Below are positions 34,754 through 44,700 of a stretch of DNA of 64,000 nucleotides, one piece after another. Position numbers and translations under genes: made by a program. Below the pieces are notes generated by a model, which was not told the origin of the DNA, did not search any database, and saw only the letters and a program-made list of their open reading frames with translations. Where the stretch lies: contig NZ_CP025096.1 of NCBI RefSeq assembly GCF_002831565.1, forward strand, positions 3,325,027 to 3,389,026, read 5' to 3'. Positions within the stretch are counted from its first letter, which is position 1. Every line of letters begins with the position of its first letter. Source of the DNA: Spirosoma pollinicola (lineage in GTDB: Bacteria; Bacteroidota; Bacteroidia; Cytophagales; Spirosomataceae).

Positions 34754-34796
34754 AAATTAAAAAGGTTCTTTCGTTAAGAAAGAACCTTTTTAATTT
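34754..34796. terminator. Bidirectional terminator
   Basis: Perfect 18-bp arms 34754-34771 and 34779-34796 surround a 7-base loop. The stem has AAAAAGGTTCTTT on one side and its complement ending in T-rich sequence on the other. It lies between convergent genes and its right arm touches the stop of the next gene. Confidence 0.85.
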
Positions 34797-36396
34797 ATAA
34801 GTCTGAGACAACGATCAAGGGAGCAACCTGTTCGGGGTCGTTATCGGGCGATGCTTTTTTCTGTTTCAGCGCTTTCTTGGCGGCCTTTTTCAGTGTCACA
34901 TCGTATAAATCTGTTCGACGGTCTTTTAATACCTGCACTGAACCGTGCTCATGAAGTTCCTTTAATAAACTCAAATCCACATCGGCAATAAGTACCATTT
35001 CGGTATTGGTTGTGGCTTCGGCTTTTACAGCGTTGGTAGGAAACTGGAAGTCGGAGGGGGTAAATACCGCTGATTGGGCATAGTTAATGTCCATATTCTG
35101 TACCCGAGGCAGGTTGCCTACACAGCCGGAAATAGCTACATAACATTCGTTTTCAATAGCTCTTGCCTGGGCGCAGTGACGTACACGTGAGTAACCATTC
35201 TGGGTATCGGTCAGGAAAGGGACGAACAGAATCTGCATTCCCTGCTGAGCCAGAATCCGACCCAACTCTGGGAATTCAACATCGTAGCAAATCAGCATAC
35301 CAATTTTGCCGCAATCGGTGTCAAACGCGCGGATTTCGTAGCCACCCACCATGCCGTAATGCTTCACTTCATTAGGCGTGATGTGAATCTTGCGATATTC
35401 CTCAAAGGTGCCATCGCGTCGGCAGAGGTACGCAACGTTATAAAGTTTCCCGTCATCGTCGACAAGTGGCATGCTGCCACCCACAATATTAACGTTGTAG
35501 GAAATCGCAAATTCGCAAAGTTTTAAGCGGACAGCTTCTGTAAAATCAGCTAGCCTGCGAATCGCCACTGGCTCTGGAAGGTCGTTGAAATCGGCCATCA
35601 GGGGCGTATTAAAAAACTCCGGCAACACCATAAAGTCGGCCCGATAGTCGCTGACGGCATTCGCGAAGAACTCAACCTGCTCCAGGAACGCGTTCAGATT
35701 TTTGAACAAGCGCATTTGCCACTGAATAACGCCCAACCGGATAATGGAGTCAGTGTGCGGGCGTTTGTCTTTTTCGGCAACATAATAAATGTTGATCCAC
35801 TCCAGTAAGGTCGCGTATTCCTTTGATTCTGTATCGCCGGGCAGATACCCCCGCAGCACCTTCCGTACGTGAAAATCATTGGAGATCTGGAAGGTAAGCG
35901 TCGGGTCGTATATCTCCTTCTGCTTTACCTTGGCAATGTACTCGCGGGGCGAAAGTTCATGCGAGAACTTATTGTAGTTAGGAATACGGCCACCAGCCAG
36001 AATGCCCTTCAGATTCAGCGTTTCGCAGAGTTCCTTACGGGCATCATAAAGCCGCCGACCCAGCCGTAAATCGCGGAAGTCGGGATGCACAAATACCTCG
36101 ATACCATACATGAAATCGCCTTCGTCGCTATGTGTTTTAAACGTATAGCCACCTGTAATTTCATGGTACGTATGGTTGTCTCCGAACTTCTCGTAATTAA
36201 CGCGGATCGAGAGCGCACAGGCCACGACTTTTCCGTCAACTTCAACGCAAAATTGACCTTCAGGAAAGATATTAAGTAATTTATTGATTTTACTTTTCTC
36301 CCAATAATCACCCCCAATACCACTATATACCTCAATCATGGCCTCCTTAAGGTCGTGATAATCTTCTTTCTGTAATGTTCTCGTTTGTATATGCAT
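34795..36396 (-). CDS. Fusion of GNAT acetyltransferase and carbon-nitrogen hydrolase (nitrilase family)
   Basis: A 533-residue two-domain protein. Residues 1-210 are a GNAT fold (DYHDLKEAMIEVYSGIGGDY, VFVHPDFRDLRLGRRLYDAR for the acetyl-CoA loop). Residues about 220-500 are a nitrilase with the complete triad: Glu in FMVLPEFFN, Lys in YRKIHITPNE, and Cys in GMLICYDVEFPE. A basic Ala/Lys-rich tail follows. This fusion is known in Bacteroidota, but its substrate is not. An amidase or deacetylation role coupled to acetyl transfer is only a guess. Transcription ends at the hairpin at 34754. Confidence 0.92.
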   Translation of the reverse strand: MHIQTRTLQKEDYHDLKEAMIEVYSGIGGDYWEKSKINKLLNIFPEGQFCVEVDGKVVACALSIRVNYEKFGDNHTYHEITGGYTFKTHSDEGDFMYGIEVFVHPDFRDLRLGRRLYDARKELCETLNLKGILAGGRIPNYNKFSHELSPREYIAKVKQKEIYDPTLTFQISNDFHVRKVLRGYLPGDTESKEYATLLEWINIYYVAEKDKRPHTDSIIRLGVIQWQMRLFKNLNAFLEQVEFFANAVSDYRADFMVLPEFFNTPLMADFNDLPEPVAIRRLADFTEAVRLKLCEFAISYNVNIVGGSMPLVDDDGKLYNVAYLCRRDGTFEEYRKIHITPNEVKHYGMVGGYEIRAFDTDCGKIGMLICYDVEFPELGRILAQQGMQILFVPFLTDTQNGYSRVRHCAQARAIENECYVAISGCVGNLPRVQNMDINYAQSAVFTPSDFQFPTNAVKAEATTNTEMVLIADVDLSLLKELHEHGSVQVLKDRRTDLYDVTLKKAAKKALKQKKASPDNDPEQVAPLIVVSDL

Positions 36397-36406
36397 AATG
36401 TCAGAA

Positions 36407-36534
36407 CCGGGATTTTACTAAGATTTATAGGATTAAATAAGATTTTCAAATCACACTGAAATCCTTTACTTTTCGAGTAGCATTTCTTTGGCGGTAATCC
36501 TGTTTAATCGGTTAAATCTTAGTAAAATCCCGGT
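36407..36534. repeat. Inverted repeat that supplies the end of the threonine aldolase gene
   Basis: CCGGGATTTTACTAAGATTTA (left arm from 36407) pairs with the right arm 36513-36534. Pairing continues weakly inward through GGATTAA/TTAATC. The right arm encodes the last residues and stop of the aldolase gene. The left arm lies 11 bases upstream of the GNAT-nitrilase start. Confidence 0.75.
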
Positions 36535-37543
36535 CAAGTAGAGTTTCCATTTCTGCCAGCATCACGTCCGTAAAATCCAGATGCGTTACAAAGCGCACCA
36601 AATGTTTCCCAAACGCAATACCGCGAATACCTTTTGTTTCTAGCATTTTAACATAATCTGCGGCCAGGATGGTTTCGGGGAGTCGGAAAATGACAATATT
36701 CGTGTCGATGGACAGTATTTCTTCTACTTCGGGCAAACGTTCGAGAATTGCCCCGATTTTTCGGGCGCGGGAGTGGTCCAGTTTCAATCGGTCAATATGA
36801 TGGTCAAGGGCGTAAATACCCGCTGCAGCCAGAAACCCGGCCTGCCGCCAGCCGCCACCCATCAATTTTCGAAAGCGCCGGGCCTGACGAATAAAATCGG
36901 CTTTGCCGAGCAGGAGCGAACCCACCGGGCAACCAAGCCCTTTAGATAAGCAGATACTAATTGAATCGAATAGCTGTCCGTACGCCAAGGTTGGCTCTCC
37001 TGTTTCAACGAGCGCGTTGAACAAACGGGCACCATCTAGGTGTAGAATGAGGCCGTTTTCATCGCATAGCTTCCGAATGGCTGCAATTTCGGGTAGGGTA
37101 TAGTAACAGCCACCACCTTTGTTGACTGTATTTTCCAGCACCACCAGCCTTGAGAGGGGTTTGTGCGAGTCGGCAGGATTATAGATGTACTCCCGGATAA
37201 GATCGGGGGTGAGTTTGCCATTTTGGCCGTGGGCCAGACTTACAGACGCAAGGGCATTGACCGATATTCCCCCGCCTTCGTATTGGTAAACGTGTGAAAG
37301 ATAATCACAGATTACATCATCGCCGGGGCGGGTATGCGTACGAATCGCCAGTTGGTTAGTCATGGTACCCGACGCGCAAAAAAGAGCCGCTTCCATACCA
37401 AACATGGAGGCCGCCTTTGTTTCAAGGGCGTTAACCGTTGGATCATCGCCAAGAACATCGTCGCCAAGTTTGGCAGTAAACATTGCCTCGCGCATAGCGG
37501 GCGTGGGTTGAGTAACGGTGTCGCTACGAAGGTCAATAAGCAT
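36512..37543 (-). CDS. ltaE: Low-specificity L-threonine aldolase
   Basis: A 343-residue fold-type I PLP enzyme that splits L-threonine or allo-threonine into glycine and acetaldehyde. It begins [19 protein letters not shown] and shows [35 protein letters not shown] and the PLP lysine in [17 protein letters not shown]. The ATG at 37543 matches the family start exactly; 37576 adds eleven hydrophobic residues. The last seven residues (DRDFTKI) and the stop are encoded in a repeat arm, so the original C-terminus may have differed. Confidence 0.95.
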   Translation of the reverse strand: MLIDLRSDTVTQPTPAMREAMFTAKLGDDVLGDDPTVNALETKAASMFGMEAALFCASGTMTNQLAIRTHTRPGDDVICDYLSHVYQYEGGGISVNALASVSLAHGQNGKLTPDLIREYIYNPADSHKPLSRLVVLENTVNKGGGCYYTLPEIAAIRKLCDENGLILHLDGARLFNALVETGEPTLAYGQLFDSISICLSKGLGCPVGSLLLGKADFIRQARRFRKLMGGGWRQAGFLAAAGIYALDHHIDRLKLDHSRARKIGAILERLPEVEEILSIDTNIVIFRLPETILAADYVKMLETKGIRGIAFGKHLVRFVTHLDFTDVMLAEMETLLDRDFTKI

Positions 37544-37707
37544 TCCTTTAAAAATCAGGCTGTATAAAAAGAGCAAGTTAAGGACATACCCGGCTACGGG
37601 AAGTATGGTTTAGTAACTTTTGTGAAGTTACATCTCAGTATGTATAAATTATGTGTAAGAAAAGTGTCCATAAATTACGTTTATATTGCTTTTGCGCCAC
37701 ATACTGC

Positions 37708-37715
37708 TATTTTTG
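37708..37715 (+). promoter_or_regulatory. -7 promoter box TATTTTTG before the OmpA-like gene
   Basis: TATTTTTG matches TAnnTTTG, 76 bases before the ATG at 37791, in the divergent gap with ltaE. A correctly spaced -33 TTTG is lacking. Confidence 0.4.
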
Positions 37716-37790
37716 AGCAACCTTTTCGATGAATTCCGTCTCATATTGGAATTTAGAATTTAATACCTGTACTAACCTTCAGCCTTATTT

Positions 37791-38756
37791 ATGTTTACAC
37801 ACAAAACTCCCTGGGTTATCCTGCTTATTCTATGGATGATGGGCTCCACATGGTGGCATGTCTGCAAAATAAAGCAACTATGCGGAAATGATGCTCAGCC
37901 AGTAGCCGTCTCTGCTGACTCAACACTCGACATAACGCCGGTAAAGACGCCTGGATTTACGATAGCAGATGAAGATTACTTTCGCCTGAATTTTCCCGGC
38001 AATTTCAGCTTTGCCAAATCAGGTGCTAACGCTAATATGAATTCGCTGGGTGGTTCACTTGGGTCAATGATCACCTATATAAAGGTAAGCCCAAACCGGA
38101 CGCTAGAAATTATCGGTTATTACTCTAAAGGAGAAGCTAATACGACCACGTTTCCCAATTTAGGCTTGGCTCGTGCCGAAGGCATTAAGCAATATCTGAT
38201 ACAACAGGGTATTTCGGCCACGTCTCTAACTACAACCGGAGTTGAGCGTGATATCCCGTTTACCGCTAAAGGTGATTCGCTTGTGGGCGGGCTTGACTTT
38301 GTGTTCACAGGAACAGCAGACGCTCCTGCTACAGATTCAGTTACAGCACCAACGCCTGTTACCATTGCAGAACCAACAACTGAAAAAGAACTGGCAGCGA
38401 GTGAAAAATTTACATCGGTGTTCAAGCCAATTGACCTGTATTTCCCACTTAGTGTGGCTAACTACATCAAAACTGATGAAACGAAGAAGTTTTTTGAGGA
38501 AGCAACTAAATATCTGGCAGAGCATAAAGATAAAAAACTCCTGTTAACAGGTCATACTGATAGTTCTGGTCCTGACGAAGTGAACATGAGGCTCTCGCTT
38601 GATCGCGCCAATCAGGTAAAATCAAAACTTCGCAAATCGGGAATAGAAGCAGACCAGATTGCCGTTAAAGCCAAAGGAGAAACAGAACCGAAAGCCGACA
38701 ACAGCACTATATCTGGGCGTAAAGCCAATCGTCGGGTCACGGTAGTTGTTGAGTAA
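37791..38756 (+). CDS. OmpA family peptidoglycan-binding protein
   Basis: A 321-residue envelope protein anchored by an N-terminal hydrophobic helix (WVILLILWMMGSTWWHVC). The C-terminal half (about 200-321) is an OmpA domain: PIDLYFPLSVANYIK, KLLLTGHTDSSGPDEVNMRLSLDRA, and GRKANRRVTVVVE, with the Asp and Arg that bind diaminopimelate. A first, degenerate OmpA-like unit occupies about 60-170 (LEIIGYYSKGEANTTTFPNLGLARA), so the domain is duplicated. Two helix-hairpin-helix genes follow closely, 83 and 26 bases apart, suggesting one operon in the cell envelope. Confidence 0.9.
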   Translation: MFTHKTPWVILLILWMMGSTWWHVCKIKQLCGNDAQPVAVSADSTLDITPVKTPGFTIADEDYFRLNFPGNFSFAKSGANANMNSLGGSLGSMITYIKVSPNRTLEIIGYYSKGEANTTTFPNLGLARAEGIKQYLIQQGISATSLTTTGVERDIPFTAKGDSLVGGLDFVFTGTADAPATDSVTAPTPVTIAEPTTEKELAASEKFTSVFKPIDLYFPLSVANYIKTDETKKFFEEATKYLAEHKDKKLLLTGHTDSSGPDEVNMRLSLDRANQVKSKLRKSGIEADQIAVKAKGETEPKADNSTISGRKANRRVTVVVE

Positions 38757-38839
38757 TCCTGGTTTCGAAACGTATTTAGTTTACTAAGTTGGGGCTCTTC
38801 CCAAAACAGTATACGCCAACACTATAAATTCTTACAATT

Positions 38840-39331
38840 ATGTTTGAAATGAATCCCCTCAATTTACCTGATGCCCAATTACAGCAACTACTCATGCTGG
38901 TTGTGGCTGGTATTTTGGGCTTTATAATTGGGTATGTCTCCCGGCAACGAACAATTAGCCAGCTTGAAGGCGATTTGGCCAGTACAGAACGTGATGTGGA
39001 AGATTGCTATCGGAAACCCAAAGTACCGGTTAGCAGTGCAAACGATGAAGAAACAGTTGTGTTAAATCGGATAGCTGCCCGTGCCAACGAAATTAATTTC
39101 ACCCGGATTGGCGTAGCAATGGCAGACAGTGCCGACGATCTGAAAGTCATTGTTGGGGTTGGCCCATTTCTGGAGAAAAAGCTGCATGCACTTGGCATCT
39201 ATACATTCCGGCAGATAGCCAATTTTAATGAGGAAGACATAGACCAGATAAATGATCTGATCGAGTTCTTCCCGGGCCGTATTGTTCGGGACAACTGGGT
39301 CGGACAAGCCGCTGAATTGGCCAGAAAATAA
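38840..39331 (+). CDS. Membrane-anchored helix-hairpin-helix protein (first of two paralogues)
   Basis: A 163-residue protein with one N-terminal transmembrane helix (LLMLVVAGILGFIIGYV), a coiled or flexible linker and a C-terminal HhH domain: DLKVIVGVGPFLEKKLHALG, then IYTFRQIANFNEEDIDQI, and FFPGRIVRDNWVGQA. The VGPxxEKKL...GI.T motif is the HHH_5/DUF4332-type fold seen in proteins labelled flap-endonuclease-like, but no nuclease residues are visible. Topology would place the HhH domain in the cytoplasm if the helix is a signal anchor with N-out. Its role is unknown. Confidence 0.82.
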   Translation: MFEMNPLNLPDAQLQQLLMLVVAGILGFIIGYVSRQRTISQLEGDLASTERDVEDCYRKPKVPVSSANDEETVVLNRIAARANEINFTRIGVAMADSADDLKVIVGVGPFLEKKLHALGIYTFRQIANFNEEDIDQINDLIEFFPGRIVRDNWVGQAAELARK

Positions 39332-39357
39332 CAAAAAACTTAAACAAGAATCCTATT

Positions 39358-40095
39358 ATGTTTGGATTAGATCCTTTTAATGAAACGGTGGCCATCACCG
39401 AAATATTGATTTTGATGGCTTTTGCTGCCTTAGTTGGCTGGCTGTTGGGGCGGTTGATACTTGCCGGTCGGGTTAGTTCGCTTCGCATGGCGATTTCGGA
39501 AAAAGAAACTGAGCTGGCAAATTGCCTTCAGTCGAAAACGGTCGCTCGTCTTTCTGTTGTTCCACCAATTGCTCCAGTGTACACTGCCCCCATTGTCCAG
39601 GTGCCACCAGCCTTCGTTCATGCAGACCCGCTGTTACCCGCTTTCTCAAATGACGATACCCCCGAATTGATTGACGAGGATGTAGTGATAACCAACATCA
39701 GTTCATCGCTCGATATACCTGCTGTTGTAGTGCCGCCCATTGAACCGACCTTAGTGCCAGTAGCACTTCCGGTAGTGAGTACTACCGATACTTCGGAAGC
39801 GGCCGTGCTGAACCGCATTGCCGCCCGCTCCGGTGAAGTAAACTTCGATCGGATTGGACGTGCCACAGCAACAGAAGCAGATGATTTGAAAGATATTGTA
39901 GGCGTAGGGCCATTTCTGGAGCGTAAATTACACAGCCTGGGTATTTACACATTCAGACAGGTTGCCAATTTTACAAAAGAAGACATAGATAAAGTTAATG
40001 AGCTTATCGAGTTCTTTCCAGGCCGAATTGAGCGAGATAACTGGGTCGAGCAATCGAAAATGTTCTTCGAACGTAAGTACGGAACACAGAATTAA
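39358..40095 (+). CDS. Membrane-anchored helix-hairpin-helix protein (second paralogue)
   Basis: A 245-residue paralogue of the preceding protein. It has an N-terminal helix (ILILMAFAALVGWLLGRLIL), a longer Pro/Val-rich linker of about 100 residues, and a C-terminal HhH domain nearly repeating that of its neighbour (DLKDIVGVGPFLERKLHSLG, FFPGRIERDNWVEQS). NRIAARSGEVNFDRIG precedes the domain as NRIAARANEINFTRIG does in the first copy. The genes are 26 bases apart and must come from a tandem duplication followed by linker growth. A strong terminator follows. Confidence 0.82.
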   Translation: MFGLDPFNETVAITEILILMAFAALVGWLLGRLILAGRVSSLRMAISEKETELANCLQSKTVARLSVVPPIAPVYTAPIVQVPPAFVHADPLLPAFSNDDTPELIDEDVVITNISSSLDIPAVVVPPIEPTLVPVALPVVSTTDTSEAAVLNRIAARSGEVNFDRIGRATATEADDLKDIVGVGPFLERKLHSLGIYTFRQVANFTKEDIDKVNELIEFFPGRIERDNWVEQSKMFFERKYGTQN

Positions 40096-40108
40096 ACAGT
40101 TGTAAGAA

Positions 40109-40152
40109 TACACGAAGGCCCGACTAGTTTGTACTAGTCGGGCCTTCGTGTA
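40109..40152. terminator. Bidirectional terminator
   Basis: Perfect 20-bp arms 40109-40128 and 40133-40152 flank TTGT. The stem contains AAGGCCCGACTAGT. It sits 13 bases after the HhH gene and 14 before the nth stop, between convergent genes. Confidence 0.85.
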
Positions 40153-40166
40153 TGTATTGATGTCCA

Positions 40167-40898
40167 TTAAGGATTTGTAGACTTCTTTTTCCGGATTGGC
40201 GTACTGCTTAATACCATAGTTCTGCCTGTTTGAAAATAGTCGCACATATCCTGTAAAACACATTCGTTGCATTTTGGGTAATACCAGGTGCATACGCGTT
40301 GACCATGCCAGTAGAAATGCTTGTGAAAATTAAACAGTTGCAGGGCATCCTCTGGTAGATAAGCTAAGAGGATGGAGTGCGCCTTTTCTGCGCTCACTTT
40401 TGGACCAATGAGGCCTAACCGCTGTGTAACCCGGTGAACGTGCGTATCAATAGGAAGTACAGGTTTTTTAAATTTGAACAGTAGCAGGATCGTAGCCGTC
40501 TTTAATCCGATACCGGGCAAAGCCGTCAGCCAATTCATAGCTTCTTCGGTTGATAAGTCACCCAGAAAATCAATATTAGCCGCTCCTGTTTCCCGGATGA
40601 GGTGGGTAAGCAGATTCTGGATATAAGGAGCTTTTATTTCGGGGTAATTAGCTGTCTGTATGGCGTCGATCAAATCGGGGAGAGGTGCGTCACGAACCTG
40701 CTCCCAGTTTGGAAATCGCTTGCGCATTGTGACATAAGCGGTCATCTCATTGGCATGTGTCGTTCGGTGCGATAGAATGGTGCCAATCAGTTCATGCATC
40801 GGATCCGTGTACCCTTTTATTTCCTGAATGCCATATAACTGATTCAGTTGCTCGTGGGCATCAAGCGTTTTAGTGGCTAAGCTTGGACTGGACTGCAT
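40167..40898 (-). CDS. nth: Endonuclease III-like DNA glycosylase/AP lyase
   Basis: A 243-residue HhH-GPD repair enzyme that removes oxidised pyrimidines. The helix-hairpin-helix LPGIGLKTATILLLFKF holds the catalytic Lys, and PIDTHVHRVTQRLGL the catalytic Asp. The four cysteines of the 4Fe-4S cluster have the family spacing C-x6-C-x2-C-x5-C in CTWYYPKCNECVLQDMCDYF. It is somewhat longer than E. coli Nth, with extra residues at both ends. I start at the ATG at 40898; the TTG at 40940 would place a terminator-like hairpin inside the coding region. Confidence 0.93.
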   Translation of the reverse strand: MQSSPSLATKTLDAHEQLNQLYGIQEIKGYTDPMHELIGTILSHRTTHANEMTAYVTMRKRFPNWEQVRDAPLPDLIDAIQTANYPEIKAPYIQNLLTHLIRETGAANIDFLGDLSTEEAMNWLTALPGIGLKTATILLLFKFKKPVLPIDTHVHRVTQRLGLIGPKVSAEKAHSILLAYLPEDALQLFNFHKHFYWHGQRVCTWYYPKCNECVLQDMCDYFQTGRTMVLSSTPIRKKKSTNP

Positions 40899-40899
40899 A

Positions 40900-40946
40900 C
40901 AAAAAAACCGGGTTGAACAAACATATGTATGCCTGTTCAACCCGGT
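40900..40946 (-). terminator. Terminator-like hairpin with U-tract just before nth
   Basis: Read on the minus strand, ACCGGGTTGAACA (40946-40934) pairs with TGTTCAACCCGGT (40919-40907), followed by seven T and then the nth ATG at 40898. A -7-like box TAAGTTTG lies upstream at 40974-40967, so the hairpin would be in the nth leader. Confidence 0.7.
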
Positions 40947-41023
40947 CCTGGCGAGAATGTTTCTGCCAAACTTAGTGCGTTGATCCCCGTCGAGTTTTGT
41001 AGGTTCTCGAAATCAGTCATGTG

Positions 41024-41079
41024 CAGAAAACGATCTGATTAACTTCCACTACGTAAGGAGCTAATCAGATCGTTTTCTG
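41024..41079 (-). terminator. Terminator hairpin after the LytTR gene
   Basis: CAGAAAACGATCTGATTA (41024-41041) pairs perfectly with TAATCAGATCGTTTTCTG (41062-41079) around a 20-base loop. On the minus strand it follows the LytTR stop by 86 bases. Confidence 0.75.
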
Positions 41080-41164
41080 TATGTGACTACACAGCCTACC
41101 ACCAACCAGGATACTTATATACTGGCTTAAAATACCAAGATGGATAAAAAGCGAAAAGGAGAAG

Positions 41165-41560
41165 TTAATTCAAATTCGGGCGGTTGTTAGTTAACTGACG
41201 ACGTACCAAACTCCAGCGACGACGGGAAACTGGCAGAACCTCACCGGTTGTTAGATGAACAAGACCACCAGTATCAGTGCGTTCCAACCGTTCAACAAAG
41301 CGCCGATTGACAACGCAATTGCGGTGGAGACGAATAAATAGCTCAGTAGGCAATTGTGGGGAGTAGTACTTTAGCGTACGCGGCATAAGCATACGTTTAC
41401 CATCTGACCAGTTTAACCAGCTATAATTAGCTACAGCCTGAAGGTACACTAAGTCAGTTACTGAAAATAACTGACGGCCCGTTTCGCGAAGATAAAGCTT
41501 AAGCGGAGGCCACTCCACTGGGGTGGTTCTGTTGGAAAAGGAAAAGGCAGACATGGACAT
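41165..41560 (-). CDS. LytTR-domain DNA-binding protein without a receiver
   Basis: A protein of about 131 residues that is almost only a LytTR domain: LYLRETGRQLFSVTDLVYLQ, ANYSWLNWSDGKRMLMPRTLK, LPTELFIRLHRNCVVNRRFV and LTTGEVLPVSRRRWSLVRRQL. LytTR domains bind direct repeats in promoters. There is no receiver domain and no histidine kinase of the LytS type next to it, so it is an orphan regulator. The start is uncertain: 41656 gives a 32-residue low-complexity extension; the ATGs at 41560 and 41554 fit better. Confidence 0.85.
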   Translation of the reverse strand: MSMSAFSFSNRTTPVEWPPLKLYLRETGRQLFSVTDLVYLQAVANYSWLNWSDGKRMLMPRTLKYYSPQLPTELFIRLHRNCVVNRRFVERLERTDTGGLVHLTTGEVLPVSRRRWSLVRRQLTNNRPNLN

Positions 41561-41798
41561 ACGTGCGAGTATTAACTTTTCAGATACAGTTGAAATAAAC
41601 GTAACTGATGCAATACTATGGCCGGTACAATTGTAAGTCTTGCTCTTTCGTAACAAGCGCTATAAAATTTGTAACATCACATGCATAAGATTATTTAAAA
41701 TACATATGGTTTACTTGTAAGTCGCTAAAGTCTATGGTATTAGGTATTTATTTTTTATTTAAGTAGTCTAAAATGCAAATCCAATGATTTTACGTTAA

Positions 41799-44700
41799 CT
41801 ATTTTATTAGCTCCTGTCGATGCTGTTCGACATACTCTGACGGGGTCATTAAGTAGTGTTCCTTGAAGACTTTTGAGAAATAGGCTGGTGTGTCAAAGCC
41901 TACCCGATCGGCAACTTCAGAGATAGACCCTCCAATTAATAGTAACTCGGCTGCTCGTTTCAAACGAACTACACGAATCAGCTCATTTGGTGTCAGGCCG
42001 GTCATCGCTTTTACCTTTCTGTTAAGGTGCATTCGGCTCATGCCAATGGCGCTAGCCAAAGGCTCCACCCCAAACGTTGAATCGTCCAGATGATGTTCGA
42101 GGAGCGTATAAATCCGGTTCATGAAATCATCTTCGGGAGCCTCGCTAGTTAGTGGTAGATAGCCCTCGCCCAATAGCTGGGTCCGGTAATAATGACGAAC
42201 TTGCTGTTGATGCGCCAGCCGGTTTCGAATGCGTCCGCGTAACTCCTCCATTTGAAAAGGTTTCGCCAGGTAATCATCAGCACCTGCCGATAAACCTTCC
42301 AATCGACTTTCGGCCGAAATTTTAGCTGTTAATAGCAAGATTGGAATATGGCTGGTAATCGGATTGCTTTTTAGTTGGCGGCAAAGTTCATACCCGTTCA
42401 TCTCAGGCATAAGGACATCGCTGATGATAAAATCCGGCCCGGTAGTTATAGCGGTTTCAACGCCCGCTTTGCCATTGTTTACTCGTTGCACCCGCCACTC
42501 TGTATTCAGGGTCGTAACAACGAAGTCGGCAATGTCATCATCGTCCTCAACCAGCAACACGAATGGCACTTTTTCATCTTTGATGCTATGGTTCGCAGGG
42601 AGTAGTTCATATCCCGGCATGGGTAAGGGGAGATTGCCTACAGACGTAGAGATCGTGTCGCGACGTGCCTGTCGGAAGGGAAGTTCAACGGTGAACGTTG
42701 TTCCAAGCGTAGGGTTACTTTCTACCGAAATCGTTCCCTGCATCATTTCAACCAGTTCTTTCACCAGGGCCAAGCCAATTCCCGAACCACCAACCGACCT
42801 TTCTGTCATTGGGTCCGCCTGATAAAATCGATTAAAGATGTGTACGACCTGATGTTCAGGAATACCCGCCCCTGTATTGTACACCATTATTCGCACGAAA
42901 TCCGTATTCGTTGAGTTTGATAGAGTTGAGTCGGAGGGCACTACAAACGTTGACACCGTTATCGTTCCGTATTCATTCGTAAACTTCAGCGCGTTTGAAA
43001 GTAGATTCGTTAGAATTTTTTCTATCTTATCCGGATCAAACCAGTAAAAAGGTTGGATGAAATTGTGGGACTGCTCCAGCTTAATATGCTTACGCTGAGC
43101 TTCTTCCATAAACACAGTTACAGTTCGATTAATAAAATCCGATAAATCGGCGGCCGTGGGGTTTATCGTTAGATTGCCCGCGTCAAGTTTTGCCAGATCG
43201 AGTAGCTCGTTTATCAATCGCAGAAGTCGGTTCGCATTTCGATAAATCAGGGATAGCCGGTTATGATAAGGTGAGTCGGCCGAATCATTAAGCACTTGTT
43301 CCAGCGGGGTGAGAATCAGGGTTAAAGGCGTGCGAAATTCATGGGTTATGTTCGCGAAAAATCTGGATTTAATCTCATCCAGATGCTTTAATTGAATGGA
43401 TTCCTGCTCCCGTAGTTCCATCCGACTGGTTAAGCGAATACGATTGATGCGTACTTTAAGAAAAAGGACAATTGCACCAAGCAGGAGTAAAGCATAGCCC
43501 ATATAAGCCCACCAGGTTGCCCAAAGGGGAGGTGAAATGATGATGCGTAATGAATGGGTATGCGGACTCCATACGCTCGACGTATTAGATGCATTGACAA
43601 CGAAGGTATACGTGTTGGGTGGGAGATTCGTATAAGTTGCAGTGGATTGATTACCGCTATAAACCCAGTCTTTGTCCAAGCCAACCAGTTTATAGCGGTA
43701 CTGGTTTTTATGGCTTTGGTTAAACTCAAGAGCAGCAAAATCAATAGACAGGAAGTTCTGCCGATGATCTAAATCAATTTCTACGGTTTCATTAATATCC
43801 TCTTGAATAGGTGAACCAGGCGTGGTGGCGTTCACCAGTTGGTTGTTAATACGTAAGGCCGTAAGTGCTACTGTAGGTTTAATGGAGTCTTCCCTAACCT
43901 TACGCGGGTCGAATGTGGTATAGCCTCCCGTACCGCCAAAAATGAGCCGTCCATCGGGAAGAGCAACATCATGAAATTGTTTAAATTCTTCATCTGGCAA
44001 ACCATCATCGGCCATGTAGTTCCGGGCTTCATTGGTGCGCGTATCAAATCGGCAAAGACCGCGGTTGGTACTGAGCCACAAATGACCGTTACCATCTGTT
44101 CGAATGGCATAAATTACATTATTGGATACGACCTGACCAACGGTAAATCGCTGAATCTTACCCGTCATTTTATCGAGCCGGCATAGGCCTTCACCGAAGG
44201 TGCCAATCCACAAATAATTATAATGGAGAGGGTCCTGAGCCAGACACAGGAGGGCGTCGCCGGGTAGCGTTCGGGCATCATTACCACCACTGTGCCAGTG
44301 AATGAGTCGTTTAATGGATAAGTCGGCCCGCAGCAAGCCGTGGTTCTTTGTGGCCAGGTAAACGCGGCCCCCATCAACAACCATGGCCATAATTTCATAG
44401 GGGTGGTTAGGTGGTAACGTTAAGGGAAACGCAGTAAAATTTTCCTGGTCCGGATTATACCGAACAACGGCTCGGTTGTGCGGTCCTAATAGTCCCCAAA
44501 GTTCACCCTGTGCCCCGGTCGACATGGCCGTCAGGCGAAAATCGCCATTCAGCAACCAGCGGGATTCAATACCTTTGGGCTTAACCGGAGCAAAGGTCTT
44601 CTTCGATGTGCTATACTGATACGGAACCTTTTGCGGGGTTGTGATCCAAAGGTTTTTACGCCGGTCGAACTGATAACGCATGTTTGCCGATGACTCCTGC

